DNA of 64,000 nucleotides from Hydrogenophaga sp. (GCF_030373225.1 NZ_JAUCZG010000008.1:62001-126000); one strand, 5' to 3'; positions 30,038 to 41,465 are shown, numbered from the stretch's first letter. Notes: generated by a model not told the origin, from the sequence alone. A program made the numbers and translations.

Positions 30038-30302
30038 GGCCGCCTCGAAGGCTTGCGCACCTCGTCCAGCGGGCCCTTGATCCGATCGGCGCAGGGAGGT
30101 GCTGCCGGCCCTTCGACACCATGCCAAGGACGCCCTCCATCCAACGCGGGTGTTGGTGTCCAGGCGTTGAGGTCCCACGAAGCGTGCGGCCCCGGCCGGC
30201 TTGCCCAGCTGCGGTGGAGGCGACGACGCCATGGCGGATGGCGCGCCGTCGGGCGCTTGTGCACAGGGCCATCACGCCGGCAACCAGATGCGCCAGAAAA
30301 CC
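30038..30302. other. Intergenic stretch with no recognisable gene
   Basis: Between hemW and the tRNA-Ser terminator I see no credible open frame, RNA or repeat on either strand. The base composition is similar to the coding neighbours. A degraded gene is possible, but nothing is recognisable. Confidence 0.5.
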
Positions 30303-30332
30303 AAAAAAGGGCCTTGATTTCTCAAGGCCCTT
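30303..30332 (-). terminator. Intrinsic terminator after tRNA-Ser
   Basis: AAGGGCCTTGA pairs with TCAAGGCCCTT around a short loop. On the minus strand it is followed by a T-run (six As on the plus strand at 30303-30308). It ends the tRNA-Ser transcript, and may also stop leftward read-through from ureG. Confidence 0.85.
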
Positions 30333-30340
30333 GAATGGTC

Positions 30341-30428
30341 TGGCGGAGACGGTGAGATTCGAACTCACGGACCCTTGCGGGTCGGCAGTTTTCAAGACTG
30401 CTGGTTTAAACCACTCACCCACGTCTCC
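30341..30428 (-). tRNA. tRNA-Ser (anticodon TGA)
   Basis: The 88-base tRNA includes encoded CCA. The acceptor stem is GGAGACG paired with CGTCTCC, and the discriminator is G. The anticodon loop is CTTGAAA with TGA. A long variable arm (GACCCGCAAGGGTC) identifies a class II serine tRNA. Confidence 0.95.
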
Positions 30429-30469
30429 GGATGCGGTTGCAAGGCGACGATTTTAGCCTGCGTACCCGC

Positions 30470-31147
30470 TCACGCCGGCTCCGGCTGGCTGCTTTCGCTG
30501 CACAGCATGCCGCGCGTCTCGATGAATCGCACCACCTCGTCAACACCGTCCAGGGTCTTGAGGTTGGTCATCACCCAGGGCCGGCGAACGCTGTCGGGCC
30601 GCATGCGGGCCGTGTCGGCCTTCATCACTTCGAGATCGGCGCCCACGTGCGGTGCGAGGTCGGTCTTGTTGATGACGAAGAGGTCGCTCTTGGTGATGCC
30701 GGGTCCGCCCTTGCGCGGAATCTTCTCGCCCGCGGCCACATCGATCACGTAGATGGTGAGGTCGCTGAGCTCGGGGCTGAAGGTGGCAGCGAGGTTGTCG
30801 CCGCCGCTCTCGATGAACACCACGTCGGCGTCGGGAAACTCGGCGAGCATGCGGTCGATGGCTTCCAGGTTGATGGAGGCGTCTTCGCGGATGGCGGTGT
30901 GCGGGCAGCCACCGGTCTCCACGCCCATGATGCGATCGGCCGGCAGCGCACCACTGACGGTGAGGATGCGCTGGTCTTCCTTGGTGTAAATGTCGTTGGT
31001 GATGGCAATCAGGTCGTACCGGTCGCGCATGGCCTTGCAGAGCATCTCGAGCAGCGTGGTCTTGCCCGAACCGACCGGGCCGCCGATGCCCACGCGCAGC
31101 GGTGGCAGGTGTTTGGTGCGGCGGGGAATGTGGTGCAGGGGGGTCAT
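30470..31147 (-). CDS. ureG: Urease accessory GTPase UreG
   Basis: UreG is a SIMIBI-class GTPase that drives nickel delivery to apo-urease together with UreE, UreF and UreD. The 225-residue protein has the P-loop [12 protein letters not shown] near residue 23, the nickel-binding CPH motif in [12 protein letters not shown], and [27 protein letters not shown] is the G4 region. Its start overlaps the ureF stop by 4 bases. Confidence 0.97.
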   Translation of the reverse strand: MTPLHHIPRRTKHLPPLRVGIGGPVGSGKTTLLEMLCKAMRDRYDLIAITNDIYTKEDQRILTVSGALPADRIMGVETGGCPHTAIREDASINLEAIDRMLAEFPDADVVFIESGGDNLAATFSPELSDLTIYVIDVAAGEKIPRKGGPGITKSDLFVINKTDLAPHVGADLEVMKADTARMRPDSVRRPWVMTNLKTLDGVDEVVRFIETRGMLCSESSQPEPA

Positions 31148-31863
31148 GAGCGGAACAGGCGTGAGTACTGGGTTTCGTGTCGGGCGGAATGGATGGCCAG
31201 CAAGGGCAGGAAGGCCTGGCGGTCATTGTCGTGCAGGGCGATGGCACGGTCGACGGCCGCGGGGATCTGTCCCGCCAGGCGCGCCAGCATGCGTTGACCG
31301 GCGCTCTGTCCGAGCGGCACCGACTTGACGGCTGCCTGCACCATGTTCTCGCACCAGCCGAAGGCGTAGCCCAGCAGGCTGTCGTGAACGCTGGCGTCGC
31401 TGCGGGCGGCGGCACAGGCGCAGGCCACGGGGTAGGTGGGTGGGTCCAGCCGCGCGGACTGAAGCTGCTCGAAGACACCGCTGCCCAGCGCGCCGAGTTG
31501 ACGCGCCCACTCCATCAGGGAACGCCCCATCTGTTCGCTCTGCAGGCGAAACTCGAGCGTCTCGCGGGTCTGCAGTACCCAATGGTTGAGTGCTGCGATG
31601 CGCACAAGATCGTTCGCCTGCCACGCGGGGATGGCCTGGGCCACCACCGCGAGGTCGCTGCGGGCCAGGCCGAGCTGCAGCTGGTCGGTGAGCCAGGCCG
31701 CTGCACTGGCTTCGTCGTGCACCAGACCCGCCTCCACCGCCGATTCGAGCCCCTCGGAATACGAGAAGCCGCCCACCGGCAGGGCGGGAGACGCCAGCCA
31801 GAGGATCTGCAGCAGGCTGGCTGCCGTTCGCCGCGGGGCCAGGGCCCCGTCAGCCGTGGTCAT
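31144..31863 (-). CDS. ureF: Urease accessory protein UreF
   Basis: UreF bridges UreD and UreG in the urease activation complex. The 239-residue protein has [21 protein letters not shown] near the N-terminus and the C-terminal [21 protein letters not shown] ending ([14 protein letters not shown]). It starts at 31863, overlapping the ureE stop by 14 bases; the longer frame from 32022 lies within ureE. The partner UreD is not encoded here. Confidence 0.94.
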   Translation of the reverse strand: MTTADGALAPRRTAASLLQILWLASPALPVGGFSYSEGLESAVEAGLVHDEASAAAWLTDQLQLGLARSDLAVVAQAIPAWQANDLVRIAALNHWVLQTRETLEFRLQSEQMGRSLMEWARQLGALGSGVFEQLQSARLDPPTYPVACACAAARSDASVHDSLLGYAFGWCENMVQAAVKSVPLGQSAGQRMLARLAGQIPAAVDRAIALHDNDRQAFLPLLAIHSARHETQYSRLFRS

Positions 31864-32395
31864 GGCTGTGGTGCGCGTGGCCGTGATCGTCCCGGGCGGC
31901 ATGAACGTGGGTGTCGCCCGCGCCGGCACCGTGGCCACCATACGCGCCGGCCTCGGGCTCGAAGGGCTCCCGCACCTCGACCACTGTGAGGTGCATGGCG
32001 CGCAGCATCGCGGCCAGCACATGGTCGGGCTCGATCTTCAGGTGGTCGCGTTGCAACTCGATCGGCACGTGCCGGTTGCCCAGGTGGTAGGCGGCGCGCA
32101 TGAGGTCGAAGGCCTGGTCTTGCGCCGGGTGGTCGGGGCAGGCGCTGATGCGCAACACCGCTTGGGGCGCGGCCACCACACGCAGCAGCGAGCCGTCCTG
32201 GGTGACCAGCACATCGCCACCCCGCACCACGGTGCCGCGTGGCAGGAACACGCCCACGTGGCGTTCGTCGGAAGCGACGGTGTCGAAGCGGCTTTTCTGG
32301 CGGATGTCCCAGTCGAGATCCAGGTGTGCGGCACGCTGCACCAGCGGCCTGGCGAGGCCATGGCCCTGGGGGATGAGTCGGGAGGCTTGCAACAT
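31850..32395 (-). CDS. ureE: Urease accessory nickel chaperone UreE
   Basis: UreE carries nickel to the urease activation complex. The 181-residue protein has the N-terminal peptide-binding domain and a C-terminal metal-binding domain with [13 protein letters not shown]. It ends in a His/Asp-rich tail ([17 protein letters not shown], seven His) that can hold extra nickel. It lies 10 bases after ureC. Confidence 0.95.
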   Translation of the reverse strand: MLQASRLIPQGHGLARPLVQRAAHLDLDWDIRQKSRFDTVASDERHVGVFLPRGTVVRGGDVLVTQDGSLLRVVAAPQAVLRISACPDHPAQDQAFDLMRAAYHLGNRHVPIELQRDHLKIEPDHVLAAMLRAMHLTVVEVREPFEPEAGAYGGHGAGAGDTHVHAARDDHGHAHHSHDHG

Positions 32396-32405
32396 GGGGT
32401 GTCGT

Positions 32406-34124
<1,719 letters not shown>

Positions 34125-34126
34125 GG

Positions 34127-34432
34127 TCAGAGCTTCCCTTGAACGAGGCCGCGAAAGCCGTGCACGATGCGCGCACCCGCGTAGTCCACCAGCTCCACCG
34201 TTCGCTGCTGGCCAGGCTCGAAACGCACGGCCGTGCCGCTGGCGATGTTCAGGCGCATGCCGCGAGCCGCCGCGCGATCGAAATCGAGCGCGCCGTTGGT
34301 CTCTGCGAAGTGGTAGTGCGAGCCGACCTGGATCGGGCGGTCGGCGCTGTTCTTCACCACCAGGGTGAGCGTGCGCCGGCCGGGGTTGAGCGTGTGAACG
34401 CCCTCGTCGGTGAAGAGTTCGCCGGGGATCAT
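34127..34432 (-). CDS. ureB: Urease beta subunit
   Basis: The 101-residue protein begins [19 protein letters not shown] and contains [19 protein letters not shown], both typical of UreB. It is a structural subunit of the (UreABC)3 trimer. The start at 34432 is chosen from the family N-terminus. It is separated from ureA by the ureJ/hupE gene. Confidence 0.97.
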   Translation of the reverse strand: MIPGELFTDEGVHTLNPGRRTLTLVVKNSADRPIQVGSHYHFAETNGALDFDRAAARGMRLNIASGTAVRFEPGQQRTVELVDYAGARIVHGFRGLVQGKL

Positions 34433-34449
34433 TCGGTGCCTCCTCGGTT

Positions 34450-35037
34450 TCAGCCAGCGATGAGCGACCAGCCCATGTTCAAGCCCATCACGGCGACCAC
34501 GCCACCGGCCACGCGCGGTGCCCAGTGGTTGGCGCGCTGGAGACCCAGACCCATGGCGATGCCCACCCCGTGCAACGCAGCGGTGCCCAGCACCATGCCG
34601 GCCAGCGCTGCGCCATCGGCAAGCTCCTGTCCGTGGGCTGCGCCATGAAACAACGCAAAGGTGCCCACCAGCACCGCGCCCGCCGCCTCGGGCAGCTTCA
34701 CCTGCGCAGCCAGCAGCAGTCCCACCACCAGCAGGGAGGCGGCGATCATGGGTTCGATCGCCGGGAAACCGATGCCGGCCTGTGCAAGCAGCGCGCCCGC
34801 CAGCAGCAAGGCCGCGAAGGACAGCGGTGCAACCCAGAGGCGCCGCGTGGTCATGGCGCTCCACACGCCCACAGCCAGCATGGCGGCCAGGTGGTCCAGC
34901 CCGGTGATGGGGTGCAGAAAGCCGGTGAGCAGGCCGCCGTGGTCGTGTGCGCCACCCACGTGGGCCGCGGCGGAAAACGACAGGGTGGCGAGCGCGACGG
35001 CGAACAGGCTTCGTTTGATCAGGGCAGAAGAGCTCAT
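34450..35037 (-). CDS. ureJ: HupE/UreJ family nickel transporter
   Basis: The 195-residue protein has a signal-like N-terminus ending [14 protein letters not shown]. This is followed by about six membrane segments. It carries the HupE/UreJ signature [12 protein letters not shown] and [13 protein letters not shown], with His residues suited to nickel binding. It probably imports nickel for urease. Its place between ureA and ureB is common in proteobacterial urease operons. Confidence 0.93.
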   Translation of the reverse strand: MSSSALIKRSLFAVALATLSFSAAAHVGGAHDHGGLLTGFLHPITGLDHLAAMLAVGVWSAMTTRRLWVAPLSFAALLLAGALLAQAGIGFPAIEPMIAASLLVVGLLLAAQVKLPEAAGAVLVGTFALFHGAAHGQELADGAALAGMVLGTAALHGVGIAMGLGLQRANHWAPRVAGGVVAVMGLNMGWSLIAG

Positions 35038-35063
35038 GCGGGTCTCCGGGGAATGGGGATGCT

Positions 35064-35366
<303 letters not shown>

Positions 35367-35406
35367 GGCGGTGCGTGCGGGTCGGTGGTGTCTGACGCTT
35401 CAGGTC

Positions 35407-35422
35407 AGCAAGTCCCGTGCCC
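35407..35422 (-). promoter_or_regulatory. Sigma-54 promoter for the urease operon
   Basis: On the minus strand the sequence is GGGCACGGGACTTGCT. It matches the consensus TGGCACG-N4-TTGCW at every fixed position but the first, with GG and GC exactly 10 bases apart. Transcription would begin near 35397, about 30 bases before the ureA ATG. Sigma-54 promoters need an activator such as NtrC; no certain NtrC site is seen. Confidence 0.8.
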
Positions 35423-35434
35423 CGGGCACCGGTG

Positions 35435-35450
35435 TGGCACGAAAGCTGCA
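35435..35450 (+). promoter_or_regulatory. Sigma-54 promoter for the permease-kinase gene
   Basis: The sequence TGGCACGAAAGCTGCA matches TGGCACG-N4-TTGCW with one mismatch (C for T) and correct GG-N10-GC spacing. It lies back to back with the urease promoter, 12 bases away. Predicted start is near 35461, leaving a leader of about 66 bases before the ATG at 35527. A near-palindrome GCACCGGTGT lies between the two promoters (35426-35435). Confidence 0.75.
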
Positions 35451-35526
35451 CAAACGTGGCGTGACGACCATCCCCATTGTTCCCATCAGAGCCACGCCTG
35501 CCGCCACCGCCGGGCAGGAACCCGGC

Positions 35527-38500
35527 ATGGATGCGCCCCAGCGCATCACCCGCGTGCGCCGCGACTACAACAACTGGGTGGGCAGCGAAACCATGGAGGA
35601 CTACGCGCTGCGCTACACGCCGCAGCGCTTTCGCAAATGGAGCGAATGGCGCGTGGCCAACACGGCATTCGGCGCCGCCTCCTTCCTGATCCTGGAAGCC
35701 GTGGGCGCCACGCTGCTGGTGCAATACGGCTTTGTGAACGCCGCGCTGGCCATCCTGTGCACCGGCCTGATCATCTTCCTCGCCGGCCTGCCGATCAGCG
35801 TGTACGCCGCCCGCTACGGGGTCGACATGGACCTGCTCACGCGCGGCGCGGGCTTCGGCTACATCGGCTCAACCATCACCTCGCTGATCTACGCGACCTT
35901 CACCTTCATCTTCTTTGCGCTCGAAGCGGCGGTGATGGCCTACGCGCTGGAGCTCGCGCTCGACATTCCGCCCGCCTGGGGTTACCTCATCTGCGCGGTG
36001 GTGGTCATTCCGCTGGTCACGCACGGGGTGTCGGTGATCAGCCGCTTCCAGATGTGGACCCAGCCGCTGTGGCTGGTGATGATGGTGGTGCCCTTTGTGG
36101 CGGTGGCGGTCATGGCGCCCGAAACATTCACCAACGTGGTGCGTTATGGGGGCGAATCCGGTGCAGGAGCGGTGTTTGACTGGCACCTGTTTGGTGCAGC
36201 CCTCACCGTGGGCATCGCGCTCATCACCCAGATGGGCGAGCAGGCCGACTACCTGCGTTTCATGCCCGCACAGGAGCCCGGCAAGGGCCTGCGCTGGTGG
36301 GCCGGTGTGCTGGCGGGCGGGCCGGGCTGGGTGCTGCTGGGTGTGGTGAAGATGCTCGGTGGTGCGCTGCTGGCGTATCTGGCCATCAGCCACATGGTGC
36401 CGCCCGAGCGCGCGGTGGACCCCAACCAGATGTACCTGGCGGCCTACGAATACGTGTTCGCCGACTACGGCTGGGCGGTGGCGGCCACGGCACTGTTTGT
36501 CGTGGTCTCGCAGCTCAAGATCAACGTCACCAATGCGTATGCCGGTTCGCTGGCCTGGAGCAATTTTTTCTCACGCATCACCCACAGCCACCCGGGGCGC
36601 GTGGTGTGGGTGGTGTTCAACACCTTCATCGCCTTCATGCTGATGGAGATGAACGTGTTCCAGGCGCTGGGCCAGGTGCTGGGCCTGTACTCCAACATCG
36701 CGATCGCCTGGATCATGGCGGTGGTGGCCGATCTGGTGATCAACAAGCCGCTGGGCTGGAGCCCCAGGGGCATCGAGTTCAAGCGCGCCCACCTGTACGA
36801 CATCAACCCGGTGGGCGTGGGTGCCATGGTGCTGGCCTCCGTGCTGTCGATCACCGCCCACATGGGTTTGATGGGGCCGACAGCGCAGGCGTTCTCGGCC
36901 GTGATTGCGATGGTCACGGCGTTTGTGACGGCGCCGCTGATCGCCTGGGCCACCCAGGGCCGGTACTACATTGCGCGGGCTGGCGGCGAGCTTGCAGAGC
37001 GTGTCCACACCTGCGTGATCTGCGAGCGCGAATACGAGGGGCCGGACATGGCCCACTGCCCGGCATACCAGGGGCACATCTGTTCGCTCTGCTGCACGCT
37101 CGACGCGCGTTGCGGAGACCTGTGCAAACCGCACGCGAAACTCTCCGAGCAGTGGATGGGTGCGCTGCGGCGCGTGCTGCCGCGCTCCATCTGGCCCTAC
37201 CTCGAAGCCGGCCTGGCGCATTACCTGCTGCTGATGCTGGTGATGGCGCCGGTGCTCGCTGCGGTGCTCGGCCTGTTGTACCGCCAGGAGGTGCAGGCCA
37301 TCGCCCAGCGCATGGGGCTGGCGGCCAACGCCGGCCTGCTCGATGCCGCATTGCGCTCGGGTTTCCTGCGGGTGTATGCGGTGCTGCTGCTGATCACGGC
37401 CACGGTGGCGTGGTGGCTGGTGCTCACGCACAAGAGCCGCGAGGTGGCGCAGGAGGAGTCCAACCGCCAGACGCGCCTGCTGCTGCAGGAGATCGAGTCG
37501 CACCGCCTCACCGACGAGGCCCTGCAGCAGGCGCGACGGGCCGCGGAACAGGCCAACCAGGCCAAGACGCGCTACATCAGCACCATCAGCCACGAGCTGC
37601 GCACGCCGCTCAACAGCATCCTGGGCTACGCGCAGCTGCTGCAGGAAGACACCGGCCTGGCACCGCACCGGGCCCAGGCGATCCGGGTGATCAACCGCGG
37701 GGGTGAGCACCTGCTCTCGCTGATCGAGGGCACGCTGGACATCGCGCGCATCGAGTCCGGCAAGCTCGCACTCGATGTGCGGCCCATGGCCTTTGCCGGC
37801 GCCATGCAGGAGGTGGCCGGCATGTTCGAACTGCAGGCCAGCGCCAAGGGCCTGCGCTTCGCTTTCGAGACCGGCAGCCGCCTGCCCGACACGGTGCGGG
37901 CGGACGAAAAGCGGCTGCGCCAGATCCTCATCAACCTGCTGGGCAATGCGGTGAAGTTCACCCGCACCGGGCAGGTGCGCCTGCGCGTGACGCACGCCCG
38001 CGAGATGGCGCAGTTCGAGGTGCACGACACCGGACCGGGCATGCGGGCGCAAGATCTCGAGCGCGTGTTCGAGCCGTTTGCGCGCGGACAGAACGAAGCC
38101 GCTGCGCCCGGGCCGTCCAGCGGCACCGGACTGGGCCTGACGATCGCCAAGATGCTGACCGATCTCATGGGTGGCGAAATGACCGTGCGCAGCGAGCCCG
38201 GCGCGGGTTCGGTGTTCACCGTGCGCCTCTTTCTGCCCGAGGTGCATGGTGCGGTGCTGCCGCGCCCGCTGGCGCTGCCCGGCCACATCGGCTACGAGGG
38301 TCCGCGCCGGCGCGTGCTGGTGGTCGACAACGAAGAAGCCGACCGCGAGCTGATCCAGCGCTGGCTGGAGCCGCTGGGCTTCGAGGTGATGCTGGCCACC
38401 AGCGGCCTGGACGCGCTGGCGCTGCTCGAGGGCCTGCAACCCGGTGCCGCCGGTGCACCCGACGCCGTGTTCATGGACCTGGCCATGCCCGGCATCGACG

Positions 38501-38958
38501 GCTGGGAAACCATGCGCCGCCTGCGTGCCGCGGGCTGGAGCGCGGTGCCGCTGGCCATCGTGTCGGCCAATGCTTTCGACAAGGGCCCGCAGATCGACGG
38601 CGACGGCCACCTGGGTCACCGGCCGCAGGACTTCTTTGTGAAGCCGGTGCGGCGCGACGACCTGGTGGGCTGGCTCGGCCTGCGGCTGCGGCTGGCGTGG
38701 ATCGAACTCGCGCCGCCGGCCGCCGCTGCGGTGTCGACCCAACCCGCCGGCACAGACCCCGCCATCACCCGCAGCCACGAATGGGTGCCCTTGCTCGAAC
38801 TCGTGCGCCTGGGCTATTACAAGGGCATCGTGCAGTGGCTCGACGACTGGGTGCACGAACACCCCGATCAGGCCGCGTTCGCACAGCAACTGCGAACGCT
38901 CGCGCGCGAGTTCCGCTTTGACGCCATCGAACAGCAACTGCTGCAACGCCATGTCTGA
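35527..38958 (+). CDS. NCS1-type permease fused to hybrid histidine kinase
   Basis: One frame of 1143 codons joins a transporter and a sensor. Residues about 1-480 are an NCS1-like nucleobase/allantoin permease with about 12 membrane segments (NNWVGSETMEDYALRY, SRFQMWTQPLW). Residues 496-533 hold eight Cys and two His in a likely metal site. Two membrane segments follow. The kinase part has the H-box ISHELRTP with His689, an N-box near NAVKF, and GTGLGLTIAKML. A receiver has Asp984 in FMDLAMPG. The ATG at 35527 has a Shine-Dalgarno (CAGGAA), and a GTG at 35461 is the predicted transcript start. The permease probably senses, or senses and imports, a nitrogen compound. The layout resembles SLC5-kinase sensors such as CbrA, but with a different transporter family. 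It overlaps the response regulator gene by 8 bases. Confidence 0.9.
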   Translation: MDAPQRITRVRRDYNNWVGSETMEDYALRYTPQRFRKWSEWRVANTAFGAASFLILEAVGATLLVQYGFVNAALAILCTGLIIFLAGLPISVYAARYGVDMDLLTRGAGFGYIGSTITSLIYATFTFIFFALEAAVMAYALELALDIPPAWGYLICAVVVIPLVTHGVSVISRFQMWTQPLWLVMMVVPFVAVAVMAPETFTNVVRYGGESGAGAVFDWHLFGAALTVGIALITQMGEQADYLRFMPAQEPGKGLRWWAGVLAGGPGWVLLGVVKMLGGALLAYLAISHMVPPERAVDPNQMYLAAYEYVFADYGWAVAATALFVVVSQLKINVTNAYAGSLAWSNFFSRITHSHPGRVVWVVFNTFIAFMLMEMNVFQALGQVLGLYSNIAIAWIMAVVADLVINKPLGWSPRGIEFKRAHLYDINPVGVGAMVLASVLSITAHMGLMGPTAQAFSAVIAMVTAFVTAPLIAWATQGRYYIARAGGELAERVHTCVICEREYEGPDMAHCPAYQGHICSLCCTLDARCGDLCKPHAKLSEQWMGALRRVLPRSIWPYLEAGLAHYLLLMLVMAPVLAAVLGLLYRQEVQAIAQRMGLAANAGLLDAALRSGFLRVYAVLLLITATVAWWLVLTHKSREVAQEESNRQTRLLLQEIESHRLTDEALQQARRAAEQANQAKTRYISTISHELRTPLNSILGYAQLLQEDTGLAPHRAQAIRVINRGGEHLLSLIEGTLDIARIESGKLALDVRPMAFAGAMQEVAGMFELQASAKGLRFAFETGSRLPDTVRADEKRLRQILINLLGNAVKFTRTGQVRLRVTHAREMAQFEVHDTGPGMRAQDLERVFEPFARGQNEAAAPGPSSGTGLGLTIAKMLTDLMGGEMTVRSEPGAGSVFTVRLFLPEVHGAVLPRPLALPGHIGYEGPRRRVLVVDNEEADRELIQRWLEPLGFEVMLATSGLDALALLEGLQPGAAGAPDAVFMDLAMPGIDGWETMRRLRAAGWSAVPLAIVSANAFDKGPQIDGDGHLGHRPQDFFVKPVRRDDLVGWLGLRLRLAWIELAPPAAAAVSTQPAGTDPAITRSHEWVPLLELVRLGYYKGIVQWLDDWVHEHPDQAAFAQQLRTLAREFRFDAIEQQLLQRHV

Positions 38959-39985
38959 GACCGTGTCCAGCCGAACCGCCAACATGCCGGCGGCGCCCAT
39001 GCCCCTGCCGCATGGCGACCAGCCCATCGTGCTGATCGTCGACGACGTGCCCGACAACGTGGCGCCGCTGCACGACGCGCTGGACGAGGCCGGCTACACC
39101 GTGCTGGTGGCCCTGGACGGCGAGAGCGCCATCCGACGCGCCACCCAGGCCCTGCCCGACGTGGTGCTGCTCGATGCGTTGATGCCCGGCATCGACGGCT
39201 TCGAAGTGGCGCGCCGGCTCAAGGCGCAGCCGGCCACCGCGCACATTCCCATCATCTTCATGACCGGACTGACCGAGACCGAGCACCTCGTCGCCGCGCT
39301 CGATGCGGGCGGGGCCGACTACGTGACCAAACCGATCAAGCCGCGCGAGGTGATGGCGCGCATGGGCGTGCACCTGCGCACCGCCCGGCACGTGCGCCAG
39401 GGCGCGGTGGAGCGCAGCCAGGCGCGCAACGCGCTGGATGCCTTCGGCTACGCCACCATCACCGTGCGCGAGAGCGACGGCCGCCTGATGTGGCAGACGC
39501 CGCTGGCGCGTGAACTGCTGCGCAACCACTGCGGCACCGAATCGCCCACCACGCCGCCAGCGGTGCTGCAGTGGCTGCGCCGCCACCTCGGAGAAGCCAG
39601 CGAGCAGCGCGAGCCGCCGCGCCTGACCCTGGAGAACGGCCCGCGCCGGCTCACGTTCCGCTTGCACCAGCGCGTGGGCGACGAGGACGGTGATGCCGAT
39701 GCCGGTGGTGACTGGCTCATCGTGATGCAGGAAACCTCGGACGCCAGCGTGCTCTCCAGCGTGGCCGGCGCGTTCGGCCTGACCGCGCGCGAGGCCGAGG
39801 TTTTGTACTGGGTGGTCAAGGGCAAGATCAACCGCGACATCGGCGACATCCTGGGTGCCAGCCCCGCCACCGTGAAAAAACACCTGGAGCGGATCTACGC
39901 CAAGCTCGGCGTGGAAACCCGCACCGCCGCCGCCGCCATGGCCATCAACCGCGTGCCGCTGCTGCAGCCGCAGCACGGCGGCTGA
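38951..39985 (+). CDS. REC-LuxR two-component response regulator
   Basis: The 344-residue protein has an N-terminal receiver (VLIVDDVPDN, phospho-acceptor Asp75 in LLDALMPG, then TKPIKPREV). A middle region is PAS-like (residues about 150-260). A C-terminal LuxR/NarL HTH reads LTAREAEVLYWVVKGKINRDIGDILG with VKKHLERIYAKLGVETRT. The ATG at 38951 overlaps the permease-kinase stop, so the pair is coupled. It is the likely output of that sensor. It is not a sigma-54 activator (no AAA+ domain), so another protein must activate the sigma-54 promoters. Confidence 0.92.
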   Translation: MSETVSSRTANMPAAPMPLPHGDQPIVLIVDDVPDNVAPLHDALDEAGYTVLVALDGESAIRRATQALPDVVLLDALMPGIDGFEVARRLKAQPATAHIPIIFMTGLTETEHLVAALDAGGADYVTKPIKPREVMARMGVHLRTARHVRQGAVERSQARNALDAFGYATITVRESDGRLMWQTPLARELLRNHCGTESPTTPPAVLQWLRRHLGEASEQREPPRLTLENGPRRLTFRLHQRVGDEDGDADAGGDWLIVMQETSDASVLSSVAGAFGLTAREAEVLYWVVKGKINRDIGDILGASPATVKKHLERIYAKLGVETRTAAAAMAINRVPLLQPQHGG

Positions 39986-40010
39986 GCCGGGCTGCGGCGG
40001 GGCGCGCGCG

Positions 40011-40979
40011 TCACTCGGTGATGTTGTTGGCCTTGATGAAGGCCGACCAGGTCGTCATCTGTTTTTCGACAAAAGGCTTGAACACCTCGGGGCCGCCGCC
40101 CACCAGGTCGATGCCCTGGGCCTCGAGCTTTTTGGCCACCTCGGGATTTTTCAGCGCAGCGGCCACGGCGGCGTGGATGCGGGCGGTGAGGGCCGGGGGC
40201 ATGTTGGCCGGGCCGATCACGCCCCACCAGGCCGGTGCGTCAAAACCGGGGAAGCCGCTCTCGGCAATGGTGGGCACGTTGGGCATGTCCTTGGAGCGCT
40301 TGCTGGTGCTCACCGCCAACGGGGTCACGTTGCCGGAGTCCGCATGGGGCTTGATCAGGAACAACGATCCCACGGCCAGCGGCACATGGCCGGCAATGGC
40401 GTCGTTCATCAGCGGGCCGCCGCCCTTGTAGGGCACATGGGTCCAGTCGAAGCCGGCGTTCTTGGCCATCTGCGCAATCGCCAGATGCCCCAGGCTGCCG
40501 GTGCCGATGGTGCCGAAGCTGGTGGACTTCTTCGCCCTGGCCTCGCTCACCAGCTGCGCAAAACTGGTGATGGGCGAGCCCTTGGTGGCGGCCAGCACCA
40601 TGGGCGCGGTGCCGATCAGGGTGATGTGCTCCAGGTCTTTCATGGTGTCGAAGGCCATGGACGGTTTGAGCGCCGGGTTCACCGCGTGGGTGTCGAACAC
40701 CACGCCGAAGGTGTAGCCGTCGGGCGCTGCCCTGGCGATGGCCGCGGTGCCGATCACGCCCGAGGCCCCACCGATGTTCTCCACGATCACCGACTGCTTG
40801 AGTTGCACCCGCAGCGCTTCGGCCAGGATGCGCGAGACCTGATCGACCGAGCCGCCCGGCGGAAACACCGCGATCACGCGGATCGGTTTGGCCGCAGGCC
40901 ACTCCTGCGCCAGGGCGACCGAGGCCGAGGTGGCCAGCACCGTGGACACCAGGGCGCCCACCACGAGTTTCTTCAGCAT
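40011..40979 (-). CDS. Bug-type (TctC) substrate-binding protein
   Basis: The 322-residue protein starts MLKKLVVGALVSTV with a signal peptide ending VALAQ. It has the Bug signature KPIRVIAVFPPGGSVDQVSRI and ENIGGASGVIG. Such periplasmic receptors bind carboxylated or amide ligands for TctAB-type transporters or for signalling. No TctAB genes are here, so it is an orphan receptor. A Shine-Dalgarno (GGAGA) precedes the ATG. A GCATGC-centred near-palindrome lies upstream. Confidence 0.93.
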   Translation of the reverse strand: MLKKLVVGALVSTVLATSASVALAQEWPAAKPIRVIAVFPPGGSVDQVSRILAEALRVQLKQSVIVENIGGASGVIGTAAIARAAPDGYTFGVVFDTHAVNPALKPSMAFDTMKDLEHITLIGTAPMVLAATKGSPITSFAQLVSEARAKKSTSFGTIGTGSLGHLAIAQMAKNAGFDWTHVPYKGGGPLMNDAIAGHVPLAVGSLFLIKPHADSGNVTPLAVSTSKRSKDMPNVPTIAESGFPGFDAPAWWGVIGPANMPPALTARIHAAVAAALKNPEVAKKLEAQGIDLVGGGPEVFKPFVEKQMTTWSAFIKANNITE

Positions 40980-41018
40980 GTGATTGTCTCCAACAGGTTG
41001 CATGAACAGGGTCTGGAT

Positions 41019-41034
41019 GGTAAGCATGCAAACC
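41019..41034. promoter_or_regulatory. GCATGC-centred near-palindrome upstream of the Bug receptor
   Basis: GGTAAGCATGCAAACC is symmetrical at 12 of 16 positions and shares the GCATGC core with the site at 54263. It lies 40-55 bases upstream of the Bug receptor ATG. It may be an operator for a MarR-type regulator. Confidence 0.35.
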
Positions 41035-41051
41035 CGCACCGGGACAGATCG

Positions 41052-41465
41052 CTAACCCTGAGGGATTGAGCCCGGCACGACCCGGTCGGCGCGCAGTTCG
41101 CGGATGCGTGGATCGATGTAGTAGCCGCCGTACTCGGTGTAGCGCAGGAAGGGAAAACCGCACGACCTGCAGGCCCAGATCTCGCAGCGGTTGCAAGGGT
41201 GGTGGGCCAGCGAGATCGGCGCCTCGGGCGACCACGCGTCCACGCCAGGCGGGCGGTGTTCCTCCAGCGTGGGCTCGTCGTCGCCGGGCAGCCAGAGTGC
41301 GCCAATCGGCTGCAGGGCGGCACCGTCCTGCGAGGCGGGAAACGACTCCCAGCCTGCGCTGGCATACGGCCGGCAGGCGGGGCAGGTTGTGGCGCCAGCG
41401 TGCGCTTTCGCCAGACCGGCCACGGTTTCGGGGGACAGGCGTTCAAGGTCGGATGGTCGGGACAT
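41052..41465 (-). CDS. Cys-rich conserved hypothetical protein
   Basis: From the ATG at 41465 the protein has 137 residues and begins MSRPSDLERLS. It has three CxxC pairs (CPAC, CNRC, CRSC), which suggest two zinc ribbons or knuckles. After them comes a Tyr-rich segment, YTEYGGYYIDPRIREL. An ATG at 41474 is also possible. There is no signal peptide or membrane segment. I do not recognise a function. It is divergent from the XRE gene. Confidence 0.7.
   Translation of the reverse strand: MSRPSDLERLSPETVAGLAKAHAGATTCPACRPYASAGWESFPASQDGAALQPIGALWLPGDDEPTLEEHRPPGVDAWSPEAPISLAHHPCNRCEIWACRSCGFPFLRYTEYGGYYIDPRIRELRADRVVPGSIPQG

Noticed and set aside
30038-30302. Small gene after hemW
   Set aside because: Frames on both strands lack a ribosome site, a recognisable domain and sensible composition.
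38951-39985. Response regulator as the sigma-54 activator
   Set aside because: It has a LuxR HTH and no AAA+ domain with GAFTGA motif.
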